Position numbers and translations under genes: made by a program | Assembly (NCBI RefSeq): GCF_002127655.1 | Contig: NZ_NEHB01000001.1 | Coordinates: 335,972 to 399,971 of the forward strand | Length of the DNA: 64,000 nucleotides | Reading direction: 5' to 3' | Source: Janthinobacterium sp. GW456P | GTDB lineage: Bacteria > Pseudomonadota > Gammaproteobacteria > Burkholderiales > Burkholderiaceae_D | The notes under the pieces: generated by a model | Databases searched by the model: none | The model's input: only the letters and a program-made list of their open reading frames with translations | What the model was told of the DNA's origin: nothing | Shown: positions 19,771 through 28,390 of the stretch, piece by piece | Layout of the letters: the number at the start of each line of letters is the position of its first letter | Numbering within the stretch: position 1 is the stretch's first letter

Positions 19771-19869
19771 GAAGTGGCTTGCGGAAGCTGGAATTATGCG
19801 TGAACCGGTCATTCTTAACAACACACAGCGGCGCCGCAGCAACACACAGAGCGCCGGGGAGACACACTC

Positions 19870-20679
19870 ATGCAGCCAGACCCGCGCCAGCCACGTCACG
19901 CAGTTCGCCATTATCCACCGCCACCACACGAGGTGTACCTGTTCGCCACCTGCCTGGTCGACCTGTTCGTGCCGCAGGCGGGGCTCGACGCGGTGCGCCT
20001 GCTGGAGCGGGAAGGTTTGCTGGTGCATTATCCGCGCGGCCAGAGCTGCTGCGGCCAGCCCGCCTACAGCAGCGGCAACCCGGAGCAGGCGCGCGCCGTG
20101 GCCCGCGCCCAGCTCGACCTGTTCGCGCAGCCCTGGCCCGTGATCGTGCCGTCCGGTTCCTGCGCCGGCATGATGCGCCACCACTGGCCGCAGCTGTTCC
20201 AGGACGACCCCGTCGCCGGCCCGAAGGCGTTGGAGTTGGCCGAGCGCGTATATGAATTGAGCGAATTTCTCGTCTGCGTGCTCAAGCTCGACCTGGCCGG
20301 CCTGACCCTGGCGAACCCCGGGCAGGCCGATGAAAACGTGGTGCTGCACACCTCGTGCGGGGCGCGCCGCGAAATGGGCACGCGCACCCACGGCGTGGCC
20401 CTGCTCGACGCCTTGCCCGGCGTGACGCGCATCGAACACCAGCGCGAATCGGAATGCTGCGGCTTCGGCGGCACGTTTTCATTGAAGCACCCCGATATTT
20501 CCGGCGCCATGGTCAGCGACAAGATCGCCTCGGCCTGCGCCACGGGCTGCGACCGGCTCGTCTCGGCCGACTGCGGCTGCCTGCTCAACATCGGCCACGC
20601 CGCGCAGCATCAGGGCGCACCGCTGCCGGTCGAGCACCTGGCCAGCTTTTTGTGGCGCCGCACGGGAGGCGAAGCATGA
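19870..20679 (+). CDS. lldE: L-lactate oxidation iron-sulfur protein LldE
   Basis: A 269-residue protein with two cysteine-rich CCG domains (DUF224): SCCGQPAYSSGN near residue 55 and ECCGFGGTFS near residue 200, each with further spaced cysteines. These bind iron-sulfur clusters and hand electrons from lactate to the respiratory chain. LldE works with LldF and LldG as a non-flavin L-lactate dehydrogenase complex. The ribosome site GGGGAG lies 8 bp before the ATG. Its stop overlaps the start of lldG in ATGA, indicating translational coupling. Glycolate oxidase subunits share the fold, but the LUD-domain partners and permease fit lactate. Confidence 0.93.
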   Translation: MQPDPRQPRHAVRHYPPPPHEVYLFATCLVDLFVPQAGLDAVRLLEREGLLVHYPRGQSCCGQPAYSSGNPEQARAVARAQLDLFAQPWPVIVPSGSCAGMMRHHWPQLFQDDPVAGPKALELAERVYELSEFLVCVLKLDLAGLTLANPGQADENVVLHTSCGARREMGTRTHGVALLDALPGVTRIEHQRESECCGFGGTFSLKHPDISGAMVSDKIASACATGCDRLVSADCGCLLNIGHAAQHQGAPLPVEHLASFLWRRTGGEA

Positions 20680-21392
20680 GCGCCGCCTTGAGCGCCCGCG
20701 AACGCATGCTGGGCCGGTTGCGCGCCGCCGCTCCTGCCGCGCCCGAAGCGGTGGATGCCATCGATACGGCCATCGACAATCACTACCAGGCCCGTCGCGC
20801 CGCCGCGCCGCTGCCGGCACGGCACAGGATAGCCGCCATGCAGGCCGCCTTGCGCGCTTCGCACGCGGAAGTCGACTGCGTGAGTAACGATGCTTGGCCC
20901 GCCCTGCTGGCGCAGCGCCTCGGTGAACATGGCGTACGCCGGCTGCTGATGGATACCGGCAGCGCCGCAGGGCGGGCCTTGCGCACCGCCTTGCCGCCCG
21001 AGGTGGAAACGCTGTCCTTTGACCGTCCGCTGGCGCAGTGGAAGGGTGAATTGTTCGACACCGTCGACGCCGGTTTTACCGTCGCCCGTTCCGGCATCGC
21101 CGCCACGGGCACCCTGGTCATCGCGCCCGATGTGGCCACGCCGCGCACGGTGTCCTTGGCGCCTCCGCTGCACATCTGCCTCGTGTATGCGAGCAGCCTG
21201 CACGTGGACTTGCACGCGGCGGCGCGCGCCGAGCGCTGGGCGGACGGCATGCCGGCCAACCTGGTGCTGGTGTCGGGCCCGTCGAAAACGTCGGATATCC
21301 AGCAAACCCTCGCGTATGGCGCGCACGGCCCGCGCTGGCTGTGGGTGCTGATCGTCGATGACTTGTCAGCCCATGAAGGAGGCCAGCCATGA
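20676..21392 (+). CDS. lldG: L-lactate oxidation LUD-domain protein LldG
   Basis: A 238-residue LUD-domain protein (YkgG/LutC type). The true start is the ATG at 20676, overlapping the lldE stop; the longer frame from 20355 is an artefact. The characteristic part is GVRRLLMDTGSAAGRALRT…FDTVDAGFTVARSGIAATGTLVIAPD, ending in HICLVYASSLH and the SGPSKTSDIQQTLAYGAHGPR signature. It assembles with LldE and LldF to oxidise L-lactate to pyruvate. Gene order here is E-G-F rather than E-F-G. Its stop overlaps the lldF start in ATGA. Confidence 0.92.
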   Translation: MSAALSARERMLGRLRAAAPAAPEAVDAIDTAIDNHYQARRAAAPLPARHRIAAMQAALRASHAEVDCVSNDAWPALLAQRLGEHGVRRLLMDTGSAAGRALRTALPPEVETLSFDRPLAQWKGELFDTVDAGFTVARSGIAATGTLVIAPDVATPRTVSLAPPLHICLVYASSLHVDLHAAARAERWADGMPANLVLVSGPSKTSDIQQTLAYGAHGPRWLWVLIVDDLSAHEGGQP

Positions 21393-22834
21393 ACGCCAAG
21401 CCCCTGCAATTCGTCAAGCCGGCCGACTTCCATGCGCGCGCCCGCGCCGCGCTGGACGACCCGAAGCTGCGCCAGAGCTTTCGCGGCGCCATGGATTTTT
21501 TACAGGACAAGCGCACGGCCCAATTCCCCGACGGCGACGAGCTGGAACGCCTGCGCGACATCGGCGCAGCCGTGCGCCGGCACGCGCTGGCGCGCCTGCC
21601 CGATTTGCTGGTGCAGCTGGAAGAGCGGCTGACGGCGGCCGGCGTGCAGGTGCACTGGGCCGAGGATGGCGAGCAGGCCAACGCCATCATCCACGCCATC
21701 GCGCAAAAGGCCCAGGCGACGCGCTTCATCAAGGGCAAGTCGATGGCCAGCGAGGAAATCGAGCTCAATCACTACCTGGAAGCGCGCGGCATGACCTGCC
21801 TGGAGTCGGACATGGGCGAATACATCGTCCAGCTGGCAGGTGAAAAGCCGTCGCACATCGTCATGCCGGCCATTCACAAGACCCGCGCCGATATCGCCGG
21901 CCTGTTCGCAGAACACATTCCCGACGCGCCCTACACGGAGGACGTCGACAGCCTGATCCAGACGGGGCGGCGCGCCCTGCGCCAGGCCTTCGTCGAGGCC
22001 GACATCGGCCTGTCGGGCGTGAACTTCGCGGCGGCCGACACGGGCACCCTGTGGCTGGTGGAAAACGAGGGCAATGGCCGGTTGACGACGTCCGTGCCGG
22101 AGGTCCACATCGCCATCATGGGCATGGAAAAAGTGGTGGCCAAGCTGGAGCACATCGTGCCGCTGGCCAGTTTGCTCACGCGTTCGGCCACGGGCCAGGC
22201 CATCACCACGTATTTCAACCTGATTTCCGGCCCGCGCCGCGATGGCGAAAAAGATGGACCGCGCGAAGTGCACCTGGTCCTGCTCGACAACGGCCGCAGC
22301 CAGGCGTATGCCGACGAGCAGTTGCGCGCCACCCTGCAATGCATACGCTGCGGCGCCTGCATGAACCACTGCCCCGTCTATACGCGCATCGGCGGCCATG
22401 CCTACGGCACCACGTATCCGGGGCCGATCGGCAAGATCATCTCGCCCCACTTGCTGGGGCTGGACGCGACGGCGGATCTCGCCACGGCGTCGAGCCTGTG
22501 CGGCGCCTGTGGCGAAGTGTGCCCCGTGCGCATCCCGATTCCGCAGCTGCTGGTGCGCCTGCGCACGGAAGCGAACCGCAATCCGCACGAGCAAGTGGCG
22601 CATCCGCTGCGCGGGCAGGGGGCCAAGTTCAGCCGCGGCGAAAGCCTGATCTGGCGCTTCTGGAGCGGCGCCTTCGCGCGCCCCGCCAGCTACCGTTTGT
22701 TCCGCTGGGCCGCCACGCGCCTGCGGATGCTGACGCCGCGCGCGCAGCTGGGCTGGACGCAGCACCGCAAGCCCTTGACGCCGGCGCCGCGCAGCCTGGC
22801 CGACCTGCTCAACGCACGGGGGCAGGAAGAATAG
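21389..22834 (+). CDS. lldF: L-lactate oxidation iron-sulfur protein LldF
   Basis: A 481-residue protein combining an N-terminal LUD domain (residues about 60-300, with [20 protein letters not shown] and [11 protein letters not shown]) and a ferredoxin-like domain with two [4Fe-4S] motifs: [14 protein letters not shown] and [13 protein letters not shown]. It is the larger electron-carrying subunit of the lactate-oxidising LldEFG complex at the cytoplasmic membrane. No lldD or dld flavin dehydrogenase is present in this window, so LldEFG may be the main enzyme. The C-terminus is basic and tryptophan-containing. Confidence 0.94.
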   Translation: MNAKPLQFVKPADFHARARAALDDPKLRQSFRGAMDFLQDKRTAQFPDGDELERLRDIGAAVRRHALARLPDLLVQLEERLTAAGVQVHWAEDGEQANAIIHAIAQKAQATRFIKGKSMASEEIELNHYLEARGMTCLESDMGEYIVQLAGEKPSHIVMPAIHKTRADIAGLFAEHIPDAPYTEDVDSLIQTGRRALRQAFVEADIGLSGVNFAAADTGTLWLVENEGNGRLTTSVPEVHIAIMGMEKVVAKLEHIVPLASLLTRSATGQAITTYFNLISGPRRDGEKDGPREVHLVLLDNGRSQAYADEQLRATLQCIRCGACMNHCPVYTRIGGHAYGTTYPGPIGKIISPHLLGLDATADLATASSLCGACGEVCPVRIPIPQLLVRLRTEANRNPHEQVAHPLRGQGAKFSRGESLIWRFWSGAFARPASYRLFRWAATRLRMLTPRAQLGWTQHRKPLTPAPRSLADLLNARGQEE

Positions 22835-22928
22835 CAACGCCCCGCCATACCGCAAAAAACACGCTGCACACACACAACATCAAAAGCCGTTTTTTCATTC
22901 AACCCGCATCCACCGGAGGAGACCCGAC

Positions 22929-24635
22929 ATGCAAACCTGGACCCAACTCTATACACCGCTCGGCAGCCTGTGGCTGTCGTCGCTGGCGGCAGCCGTTCCC
23001 ATCATTTTCTTCTTCATCGCCCTGGCGGCGCTGCGCATCAAGGGCCACGTGGCGGCCGCCGTCACCCTGGCGCTGGCGCTGGCCGTGGCCATCTTCGCGT
23101 ACGGCATGCCCGTGCCGCAGGCGCTGGCGGCGGCCGGCTACGGTTTCGCGTATGGCTTGTGGCCCATCGCCTGGATCATCGTCACGGCCGTCTTCCTGTA
23201 TAAAATCGTCGTGAAAACAGGGCAGATCGAGATCATCCGCGCCTCCGTCCTGTCGGTCACGGACGACCAGCGCCTGCAGGTGCTCTTGATCGGCTTTGCC
23301 TTCGGCGCCTTCCTGGAAGGGGCGGCCGGTTTCGGCGCGCCCGTGGCGATCACCTCGGCGCTGCTGGTGGGCCTGGGCTTCAACCCGCTGTACGCGGCGG
23401 GCCTGTGCCTGATCGCCAATACGGCGCCCGTGGCCTTTGGCGCCATGGGCATTCCCATCATCGTGGCGGGCCAGGTGACGGGCATCGACCCCTTCCTGAT
23501 CGGCGCCATGGCGGGGCGCCAGTTGCCGCTGCTGTCGCTGCTGGTGCCGTTCTGGCTGGTCTTCATGATGGATGGTGTGCGCGGCGTGCGCGAAGTGTGG
23601 CCGGCCGCCCTGGTGACGGGCTTGAGCTTTGCCGTGACCCAGTACTTCACCTCGAACCATATCGGCCCTGAGCTGCCGGACATTACCTCGGCCCTCGTCA
23701 GCCTGGTGTCGCTGACCCTGTTCCTGAAAGTGTGGCAGCCGAAGCATGCGAAACTGGCGCATGCCGTCGGCGGCGGCACGGCCGCGCTGTCCGGCTTTGG
23801 CGGCGCTGGAAGTGCTGCGGCGGTGCGCGGCGGCGGCAACCGCGCCGCCTCGCCCTACACGACGGCGCAGACCATGCGCGCGTGGGCGCCGTTCGGTTTG
23901 TTGACGGCCATCGTCACCGTGTGGAGCCTGCCCGGCTTCAAGGCCCTGTTTGCCGCCGGCGGCGCGTTATCGAGCCTGGTGATCAAGATCCACGTGCCCT
24001 ACCTCGATAAACTGGTGCTGAAGACCATGCCCATCGTGGCCGAGCCGAAAGCGTATGAAGCCGTGTTCAAGCTCGATCTGCTGTCGGCCGTGGGTACGGC
24101 GATCTTGCTGACGGCCGTGCTGGCTATGCTGATGCTGCGCATGAAGCCGCGCGATGGCGCCAAGGCCTTCGTGGAAACCGTGGTGGAATTGCGCCGCCCC
24201 GTGCTGTCGATCGGCCTAGTGCTGGCGTTTGCCTTTGTCGCCAATTACTCGGGCATGTCGTCCACCCTGGCCTTGCTGCTGGCCGGCAGCGGCGCCGCCT
24301 TCCCGTTCTTCTCGCCGTTCCTGGGCTGGCTGGGCGTCTTCCTGACGGGTTCCGACACGTCCTCGAACGCCTTGTTCTGTTCACTGCAAAACACCACGGC
24401 GCACCAGATCGGCGTGTCCGATACCTTGATGGTGGCGGCCAATACGACGGGCGGCGTGACGGCGAAGATGATCTCGCCCCAGTCGATCGCCGTGGCCTGC
24501 GCCGCGACCGGCCTGGTGGGCAAGGAATCGGACCTGTTCCGCTTTACCCTGAAGCACAGCCTGTTGTTTGCCGTAATCATCGGCATCATCACCATGCTGC
24601 AGGCGTACGTATTCACCGGCATGATCCCGCACTGA
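22929..24635 (+). CDS. lldP: L-lactate permease
   Basis: A 568-residue lactate permease of the LctP family with 12-14 membrane helices. Signatures include [50 protein letters not shown] and, near the C-terminus, [24 protein letters not shown]. It imports lactate (and usually glycolate) with protons. A strong ribosome site (CCGGAGGAGA) precedes the ATG at 22929. It follows lldF after 94 bp and is probably in the same lldR-controlled transcript. No terminator is obvious after it. Confidence 0.95.
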   Translation: MQTWTQLYTPLGSLWLSSLAAAVPIIFFFIALAALRIKGHVAAAVTLALALAVAIFAYGMPVPQALAAAGYGFAYGLWPIAWIIVTAVFLYKIVVKTGQIEIIRASVLSVTDDQRLQVLLIGFAFGAFLEGAAGFGAPVAITSALLVGLGFNPLYAAGLCLIANTAPVAFGAMGIPIIVAGQVTGIDPFLIGAMAGRQLPLLSLLVPFWLVFMMDGVRGVREVWPAALVTGLSFAVTQYFTSNHIGPELPDITSALVSLVSLTLFLKVWQPKHAKLAHAVGGGTAALSGFGGAGSAAAVRGGGNRAASPYTTAQTMRAWAPFGLLTAIVTVWSLPGFKALFAAGGALSSLVIKIHVPYLDKLVLKTMPIVAEPKAYEAVFKLDLLSAVGTAILLTAVLAMLMLRMKPRDGAKAFVETVVELRRPVLSIGLVLAFAFVANYSGMSSTLALLLAGSGAAFPFFSPFLGWLGVFLTGSDTSSNALFCSLQNTTAHQIGVSDTLMVAANTTGGVTAKMISPQSIAVACAATGLVGKESDLFRFTLKHSLLFAVIIGIITMLQAYVFTGMIPH

Positions 24636-24693
24636 GCGATCCGTAGAAGTACGTAGTAAAACTAGATGAATTGATAGTAAAACGTGCAGGTGG

Positions 24694-25221
24694 TCATGAA
24701 AATGACCTGATGCACTGCAGCATAGCGAGCAGGGCCCGGCGCAATGCCGGGTCCGCGGCGATACCCTCCGCATCGAGTCCCGACCCCAGCAGGGGCAGGC
24801 TGATACAGGCTTCGTCGATCAGGCGCGCCGACATGGTGCGTACCGTTTCGCGCAGGGCCGCCTGCGCGTGCGTGGCACGCGGCGAGGCGTTCAGCAGCAC
24901 CAGCGGCTTGTCGATGAATGATTCATTTCCCACCATCCAGTCCAGCGCATTTTTCATGGGGCCGCTTACGCCGTGCGCGTACTCGGGACTGGCCAGGATC
25001 AGCACGTCGGCCGCCAGGATGGCGTCGCGCAGGCCCGTCACGGCCGGCAGGCTGTCGGCGTCGAGGTCGGGATTAAACAGGGGTAATTCACCGAGCCCCG
25101 GATAGATGCGGATCTCATATTCTGCTGGGGCAAGCTGGGCGATGGCGCGCAGCAGGGCGGTGTTCAGCGAGGCGGCGCGCAGGCTGCCGGCGATGGCGAG
25201 GATGGTCATGGGCGTTTGCAT
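24694..25221 (-). CDS. NAD(P)H-dependent FMN reductase (chromate/quinone reductase type)
   Basis: A flavodoxin-like reductase of about 175 residues. The start is uncertain between ATG codons at 25239, 25221 and 25209; MQTPMTILAIAGS is used here. The FMN-phosphate loop is GSLRAASLNTALL, and SPEYAHGVSGPMKNALDWM is the flavin-contacting signature of the YieF/ArsH-like NADPH-dependent FMN reductases. Such enzymes reduce quinones, azo dyes or chromate; the true substrate is unknown. It is convergent with lldP and stands alone. Confidence 0.88.
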   Translation of the reverse strand: MQTPMTILAIAGSLRAASLNTALLRAIAQLAPAEYEIRIYPGLGELPLFNPDLDADSLPAVTGLRDAILAADVLILASPEYAHGVSGPMKNALDWMVGNESFIDKPLVLLNASPRATHAQAALRETVRTMSARLIDEACISLPLLGSGLDAEGIAADPALRRALLAMLQCIRSFS

Positions 25222-25316
25222 CCCGCCTGTATAGCCCATCCTGTGCTCAAGCGCAAGGCGAGCAGGATGGCGCTATCGATGTTGCAACAGCCGTATGGCT
25301 GGCTAGTGCGGCACTC

Positions 25317-25550
25317 TTAACGGCTCAGACCGCTCATCCAGCTTGGCTGCGGGTTGGCACGGGCCAGTTCGCGCATCCGGTATTCCAGATCGTAACGGTC
25401 GGTCGATTCGGCCAAGTAGGCTTCTTCGTAAGCGCGTTCGCGGCGGTCGCTGCTTTGGTTCAGCCAGGCGCCGACGCGTTTTGCGGCGTGGACCAGGGTG
25501 GCGACGATATTGCTGTTTTGCGTGGTGTGGTAGGTAAATGCGGTAGACAT
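25317..25550 (-). CDS. Small DUF3563-family protein
   Basis: A 77-residue protein started at 25550, where AGGAG is well placed. The second half, RERAYEEAYLAESTDRYDLEYRMRELAR, fits the DUF3563 family of small, highly expressed proteobacterial proteins with the signature YLAxSxDxxDLExRMR. Function is unknown; the family is common in Burkholderiales. No signal peptide. The upstream region holds the promoter area shared with the divergent sugar transporter. Confidence 0.75.
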   Translation of the reverse strand: MSTAFTYHTTQNSNIVATLVHAAKRVGAWLNQSSDRRERAYEEAYLAESTDRYDLEYRMRELARANPQPSWMSGLSR

Positions 25551-25719
25551 GGCAGACTCCTTATGTGGCGTGCCGCGTTGTGCTGCACTGCAATATAAGT
25601 ATAGCGATTCCAAGTTATAAGGCTACTTTTGATTTCAAATGTCGGCTATTCATTTTTGAAATAACAGGCGGGAAAGCTGCGCAATACGGGGCTTTAAGGC
25701 ATAATGCGGGCGCAGGATC

Positions 25720-25732
25720 GTAGTTTTACTAC
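25720..25732. promoter_or_regulatory. HexR-like palindromic site
   Basis: GTAGTTTTACTAC is a palindrome of 5-bp arms around TTT and resembles sites reported for HexR, the sugar-phosphate-responsive RpiR-family regulator. It begins 15 bp after a CATAAT -10-like box, where a bound protein could block transcription. Confidence 0.45.
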
Positions 25733-25920
25733 AAGACGTTTTTGTCCTGGATGTTGTTTTCAGACGCAGCCCGCAGGCGTGCCGCGCCTACGAGACAGTG
25801 TTCTGACGAGAAACGGTCGGCCGCGCGCAAGAAGCGCCATGGCTGCCCCCGTTTTGCTGATGGCAGTCATGGTCCACGCTGATATCTGCGTGGCGCTTGC
25901 GCGTTCTGGTGCTGCCCGGG

Positions 25921-25934
25921 TGGAAACGCTTCCA
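25921..25934. promoter_or_regulatory. LacI/GalR-family-like operator
   Basis: TGGAAACGCTTCCA is a near-perfect palindrome centred on CG, as in LacI/GalR-family operators (one mismatched pair). It ends 41 bp before the transporter start codon. No LacI-family gene lies in the window. Confidence 0.5.
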
Positions 25935-25975
25935 TGCCTGGCAAGATCAACTTGGAATTGAAAAATGGAGAAGGT

Positions 25976-27277
25976 ATGGAATACGTAAAGCAAGGCCAGG
26001 GCGTACCGTCCGCACAGGCCGGCACGCAAAACAATACAGGCGCCCTGATCATCGTCACGGTGCTGTTTTTCATGTGGGGACTGCTGACCTCGCTCAATGA
26101 TGTGCTGATTCCCCATCTGCGCTCGATCTACACCCTGACGTATGTGCAGGCGATGCTGGTGCAGTTCTGCTTCTTTGGCGCCTACGCTATCGTCTCGCTG
26201 CCCGCCGGCATGCTGATCAAGAAAATCGGCTACCAGCGCGGCGTCGTCGCCGGCCTGCTGATTGCCGCCGCCGGGTGCGCCATGTTCTACCCGGCCTCCA
26301 CCGGCAGCTATGCGCTGTTCCTGCTGTCCTTCTTCATCCTGGCGGCCGGCATCACCGTGCTGCAGGTGGCGGCCAATCCGTACGTGACGGAACTGGGCGA
26401 CCCGCAGACGGCGTCGAGCCGTTTGACCCTGACGCAGGCGTTCAACGCGCTGGGCACCACCGTGGCACCTGCGCTGGGCGGCATGCTGATCTTGTCGGGC
26501 ACCGTGCTGACGGTGCAGCAGTTCGACCTACTGCCGGCGGCCGAGCAGCTCGCCTACCGCGCCAAGGAAGCCGCTTCCGTGCAAGGCCCGTACCTGGTAC
26601 TGGCCGCCACCCTGGTGATCCTGGCCGTGCTGTTCGCGCTGGCCAAGCTGCCGAAGATTTCGCATGCGGACGATGCTGCCGCCCTGGCGCAGGACGGCAA
26701 CAAGGTCTCGATCTGGTCGCACCGCCACCTGGTGCTGGGCGCGCTGGCCATCTTCCTGTACGTGGGCGGTGAAGTGAGCATCGGCAGCTTCCTGATCAAC
26801 TTCCTGGGCGAGAGCCATATCGCCGGCCTCAGCCACGCCGACGCCGCCTATTTCGTCAGCTATTACTGGGGCGGTGCCATGCTGGGCCGCTTCGTCGGCT
26901 TTGCCGTGATGCGCTATGTCAGCCCGGGCAAGACCCTGGCCTTCAACGCCGCCGTCGTCATCGCGCTGATCCTCGTTGCCGTGTTCTCCAGCGGCCACAC
27001 GGCCATGTGGGCATTGATCGCCGTCGGCCTGTTCAACTCCATCATGTTCCCGACCATCTTCAGCATGGCCTTGAACAAGCTGGGCGCGCAAACGGGACAA
27101 GGTTCGGGCATCCTGTGCATGGCCATCGTCGGCGGCGCCATCGTGCCGTTCATCCAGGGCTTCCTGGCCGACCACATCAACCTGCAGCTGTCCTTCCTCG
27201 TGCCGGCCCTGTGCTACACCTTCATTTTGTACTTCGGCTGGAAATACGCCAGCATGTACAACGACGACGCCAAGTAA
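25976..27277 (+). CDS. FucP-type sugar MFS transporter (glucose/galactose or fucose)
   Basis: A 433-residue proton/sugar symporter. Starting at the ATG at 25976, GAGAAGG lies 3-9 bp upstream; the frame extends to an ATG at 25934 that overlaps an operator-like palindrome. Twelve membrane helices are visible. FucP/GluP-family signatures are FFMWGLLTSLNDVLIPHLR, YAIVSLPAGMLIKKIGYQRG and VLQVAANPYVTELGDP, with NALGTTVAPALGG. GluP members import glucose and galactose; FucP imports fucose. Specificity is not readable here. The HexR-like and LacI-like sites upstream favour a hexose. Confidence 0.9.
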   Translation: MEYVKQGQGVPSAQAGTQNNTGALIIVTVLFFMWGLLTSLNDVLIPHLRSIYTLTYVQAMLVQFCFFGAYAIVSLPAGMLIKKIGYQRGVVAGLLIAAAGCAMFYPASTGSYALFLLSFFILAAGITVLQVAANPYVTELGDPQTASSRLTLTQAFNALGTTVAPALGGMLILSGTVLTVQQFDLLPAAEQLAYRAKEAASVQGPYLVLAATLVILAVLFALAKLPKISHADDAAALAQDGNKVSIWSHRHLVLGALAIFLYVGGEVSIGSFLINFLGESHIAGLSHADAAYFVSYYWGGAMLGRFVGFAVMRYVSPGKTLAFNAAVVIALILVAVFSSGHTAMWALIAVGLFNSIMFPTIFSMALNKLGAQTGQGSGILCMAIVGGAIVPFIQGFLADHINLQLSFLVPALCYTFILYFGWKYASMYNDDAK

Positions 27278-27298
27278 GCCGGGCTGTCGCGATCGATC

Positions 27299-27326
27299 AA
27301 AAGGGTGGCCTCGGCCACCCTTTTTT
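27299..27326. terminator. Bidirectional terminator between transporter and LysR gene
   Basis: AAAAGGGTGG and CCACCCTTTT form a 10-bp stem with the loop CCTCGG, followed by further T's. The flanking genes are convergent. Confidence 0.85.
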
Positions 27327-27337
27327 CCGTCAACTCC

Positions 27338-28231
27338 TCAGTGCGCGAATTGCGTGCCCAGCACGTCCTGGCACACTTCGAGCCAGGCGCGCGCCGCGTG
27401 CGACAGATAGCGCCCGCTCCAGACGTGCGCCACCTGCCATGCCAGCTCCGGTTCGACGATGCGCACCGCCTCCAGTGCTTCGCCGGCCAGGCGGTGGATG
27501 AACGGCTCTGGCAGCAGGGTCACGCCCAGTCCAGCGGACGCCATCGCCACCAGCCAGTCCCACTGGCCGCTCTGCGCGGCGATGGTTGGCGTGAAGCCCG
27601 CTTGCGCGAAATGCTGGCGCAGGCTGCGCGTGAGCGCGAAATCATCTTTGAGTAATACCAGCGGCAGCTCGGCCAGCGCCTTGAAGGGCAATGTCGTGCG
27701 GTTTTTCTGGAACGTGCCCGGTTCGGCCAGGGCCCAGATCGGGTAGCTGGCCACTTCCACGGCCACGAGGTCGAGTTCCGGGTCGGCCGGCAGCACCGTC
27801 ATGCCGATTTCCAGTTCGCCGGCCGCCACCTTGCGTTCGATCTGCTGGCCCGTGTCTTCCTGCAGGGTCAGGCTGATCTGCGGATGGCGCGCGCGGAAGG
27901 CTTTTAATACGGGCGTAAACAGCACATTGATCATGGGCGGAATGCCCACCGTCAGGCTGCCGCGCTGCAAGGCCTGGGTATCGCGCACTTCCAGGGTCAG
28001 CTGGCGCATGTTTGCCAGCATTTCCTGGCCGTGCTGGTAGACGATGCGGCCCGTGTCCGTCAAGGTCAGCTTGCGCCCGTCGCGCACCAGCAGCTGCGCG
28101 CCCACCTCGTCTTCCAGCTGGCGCACCATCTTGCTGATGGTCGACTGGGTCAGGTGCAGCGATTCGGCCGCCTGCGTAAAGCTCGACAGGCGCACGGTTT
28201 CGACGAAATAGCGCAGGGAACGGATATCCAA
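27338..28231 (-). CDS. LysR-family transcriptional regulator
   Basis: A 297-residue LysR regulator. The winged helix spans residues 1-60 (MDIRSLRYFVETVRLSSFTQAAESLHLTQSTISKMVRQLE), followed by the effector domain with GSLTVGIPPMINVLFTPVLKAF and LVLLKDDFALTRSLRQHF. It resembles CynR/CidR-like regulators with the GIPPM strand, but the ligand is unknown. It is divergent from the CoA-transferase gene with 159 bp between the starts, so that gene is a likely target. Confidence 0.9.
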   Translation of the reverse strand: MDIRSLRYFVETVRLSSFTQAAESLHLTQSTISKMVRQLEDEVGAQLLVRDGRKLTLTDTGRIVYQHGQEMLANMRQLTLEVRDTQALQRGSLTVGIPPMINVLFTPVLKAFRARHPQISLTLQEDTGQQIERKVAAGELEIGMTVLPADPELDLVAVEVASYPIWALAEPGTFQKNRTTLPFKALAELPLVLLKDDFALTRSLRQHFAQAGFTPTIAAQSGQWDWLVAMASAGLGVTLLPEPFIHRLAGEALEAVRIVEPELAWQVAHVWSGRYLSHAARAWLEVCQDVLGTQFAH

Positions 28232-28390
28232 GAGGGAACTCGACTCGGTGCGGCATGAAAATATCGACTGGATGTGGCGAAATTAATTCATGCCATGCAT
28301 GTAAGCGGGATTTTATACTGAAACCACTTATGGGGTTGGTGTATGACAGCCATCCAGTTTGAGAATATTAAGAAGATCAGGAGCATCACG

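Larger units (their letters stand above)
25551..25975. promoter_or_regulatory. 425-bp divergent control region of the FucP-type transporter
   Basis: The region has no supported gene. It contains a -10-like CATAAT (25700-25705), a HexR-like palindrome just after it, and a LacI-family-like operator close to the transporter start. Two layers of sugar control are suggested. Confidence 0.5.

Noticed and set aside
24653-24665. GTAGTAAAACTAG, a second HexR-like sequence
   Set aside because: One arm is mismatched and it lies between the 3' ends of convergent genes, where a promoter operator is not expected.
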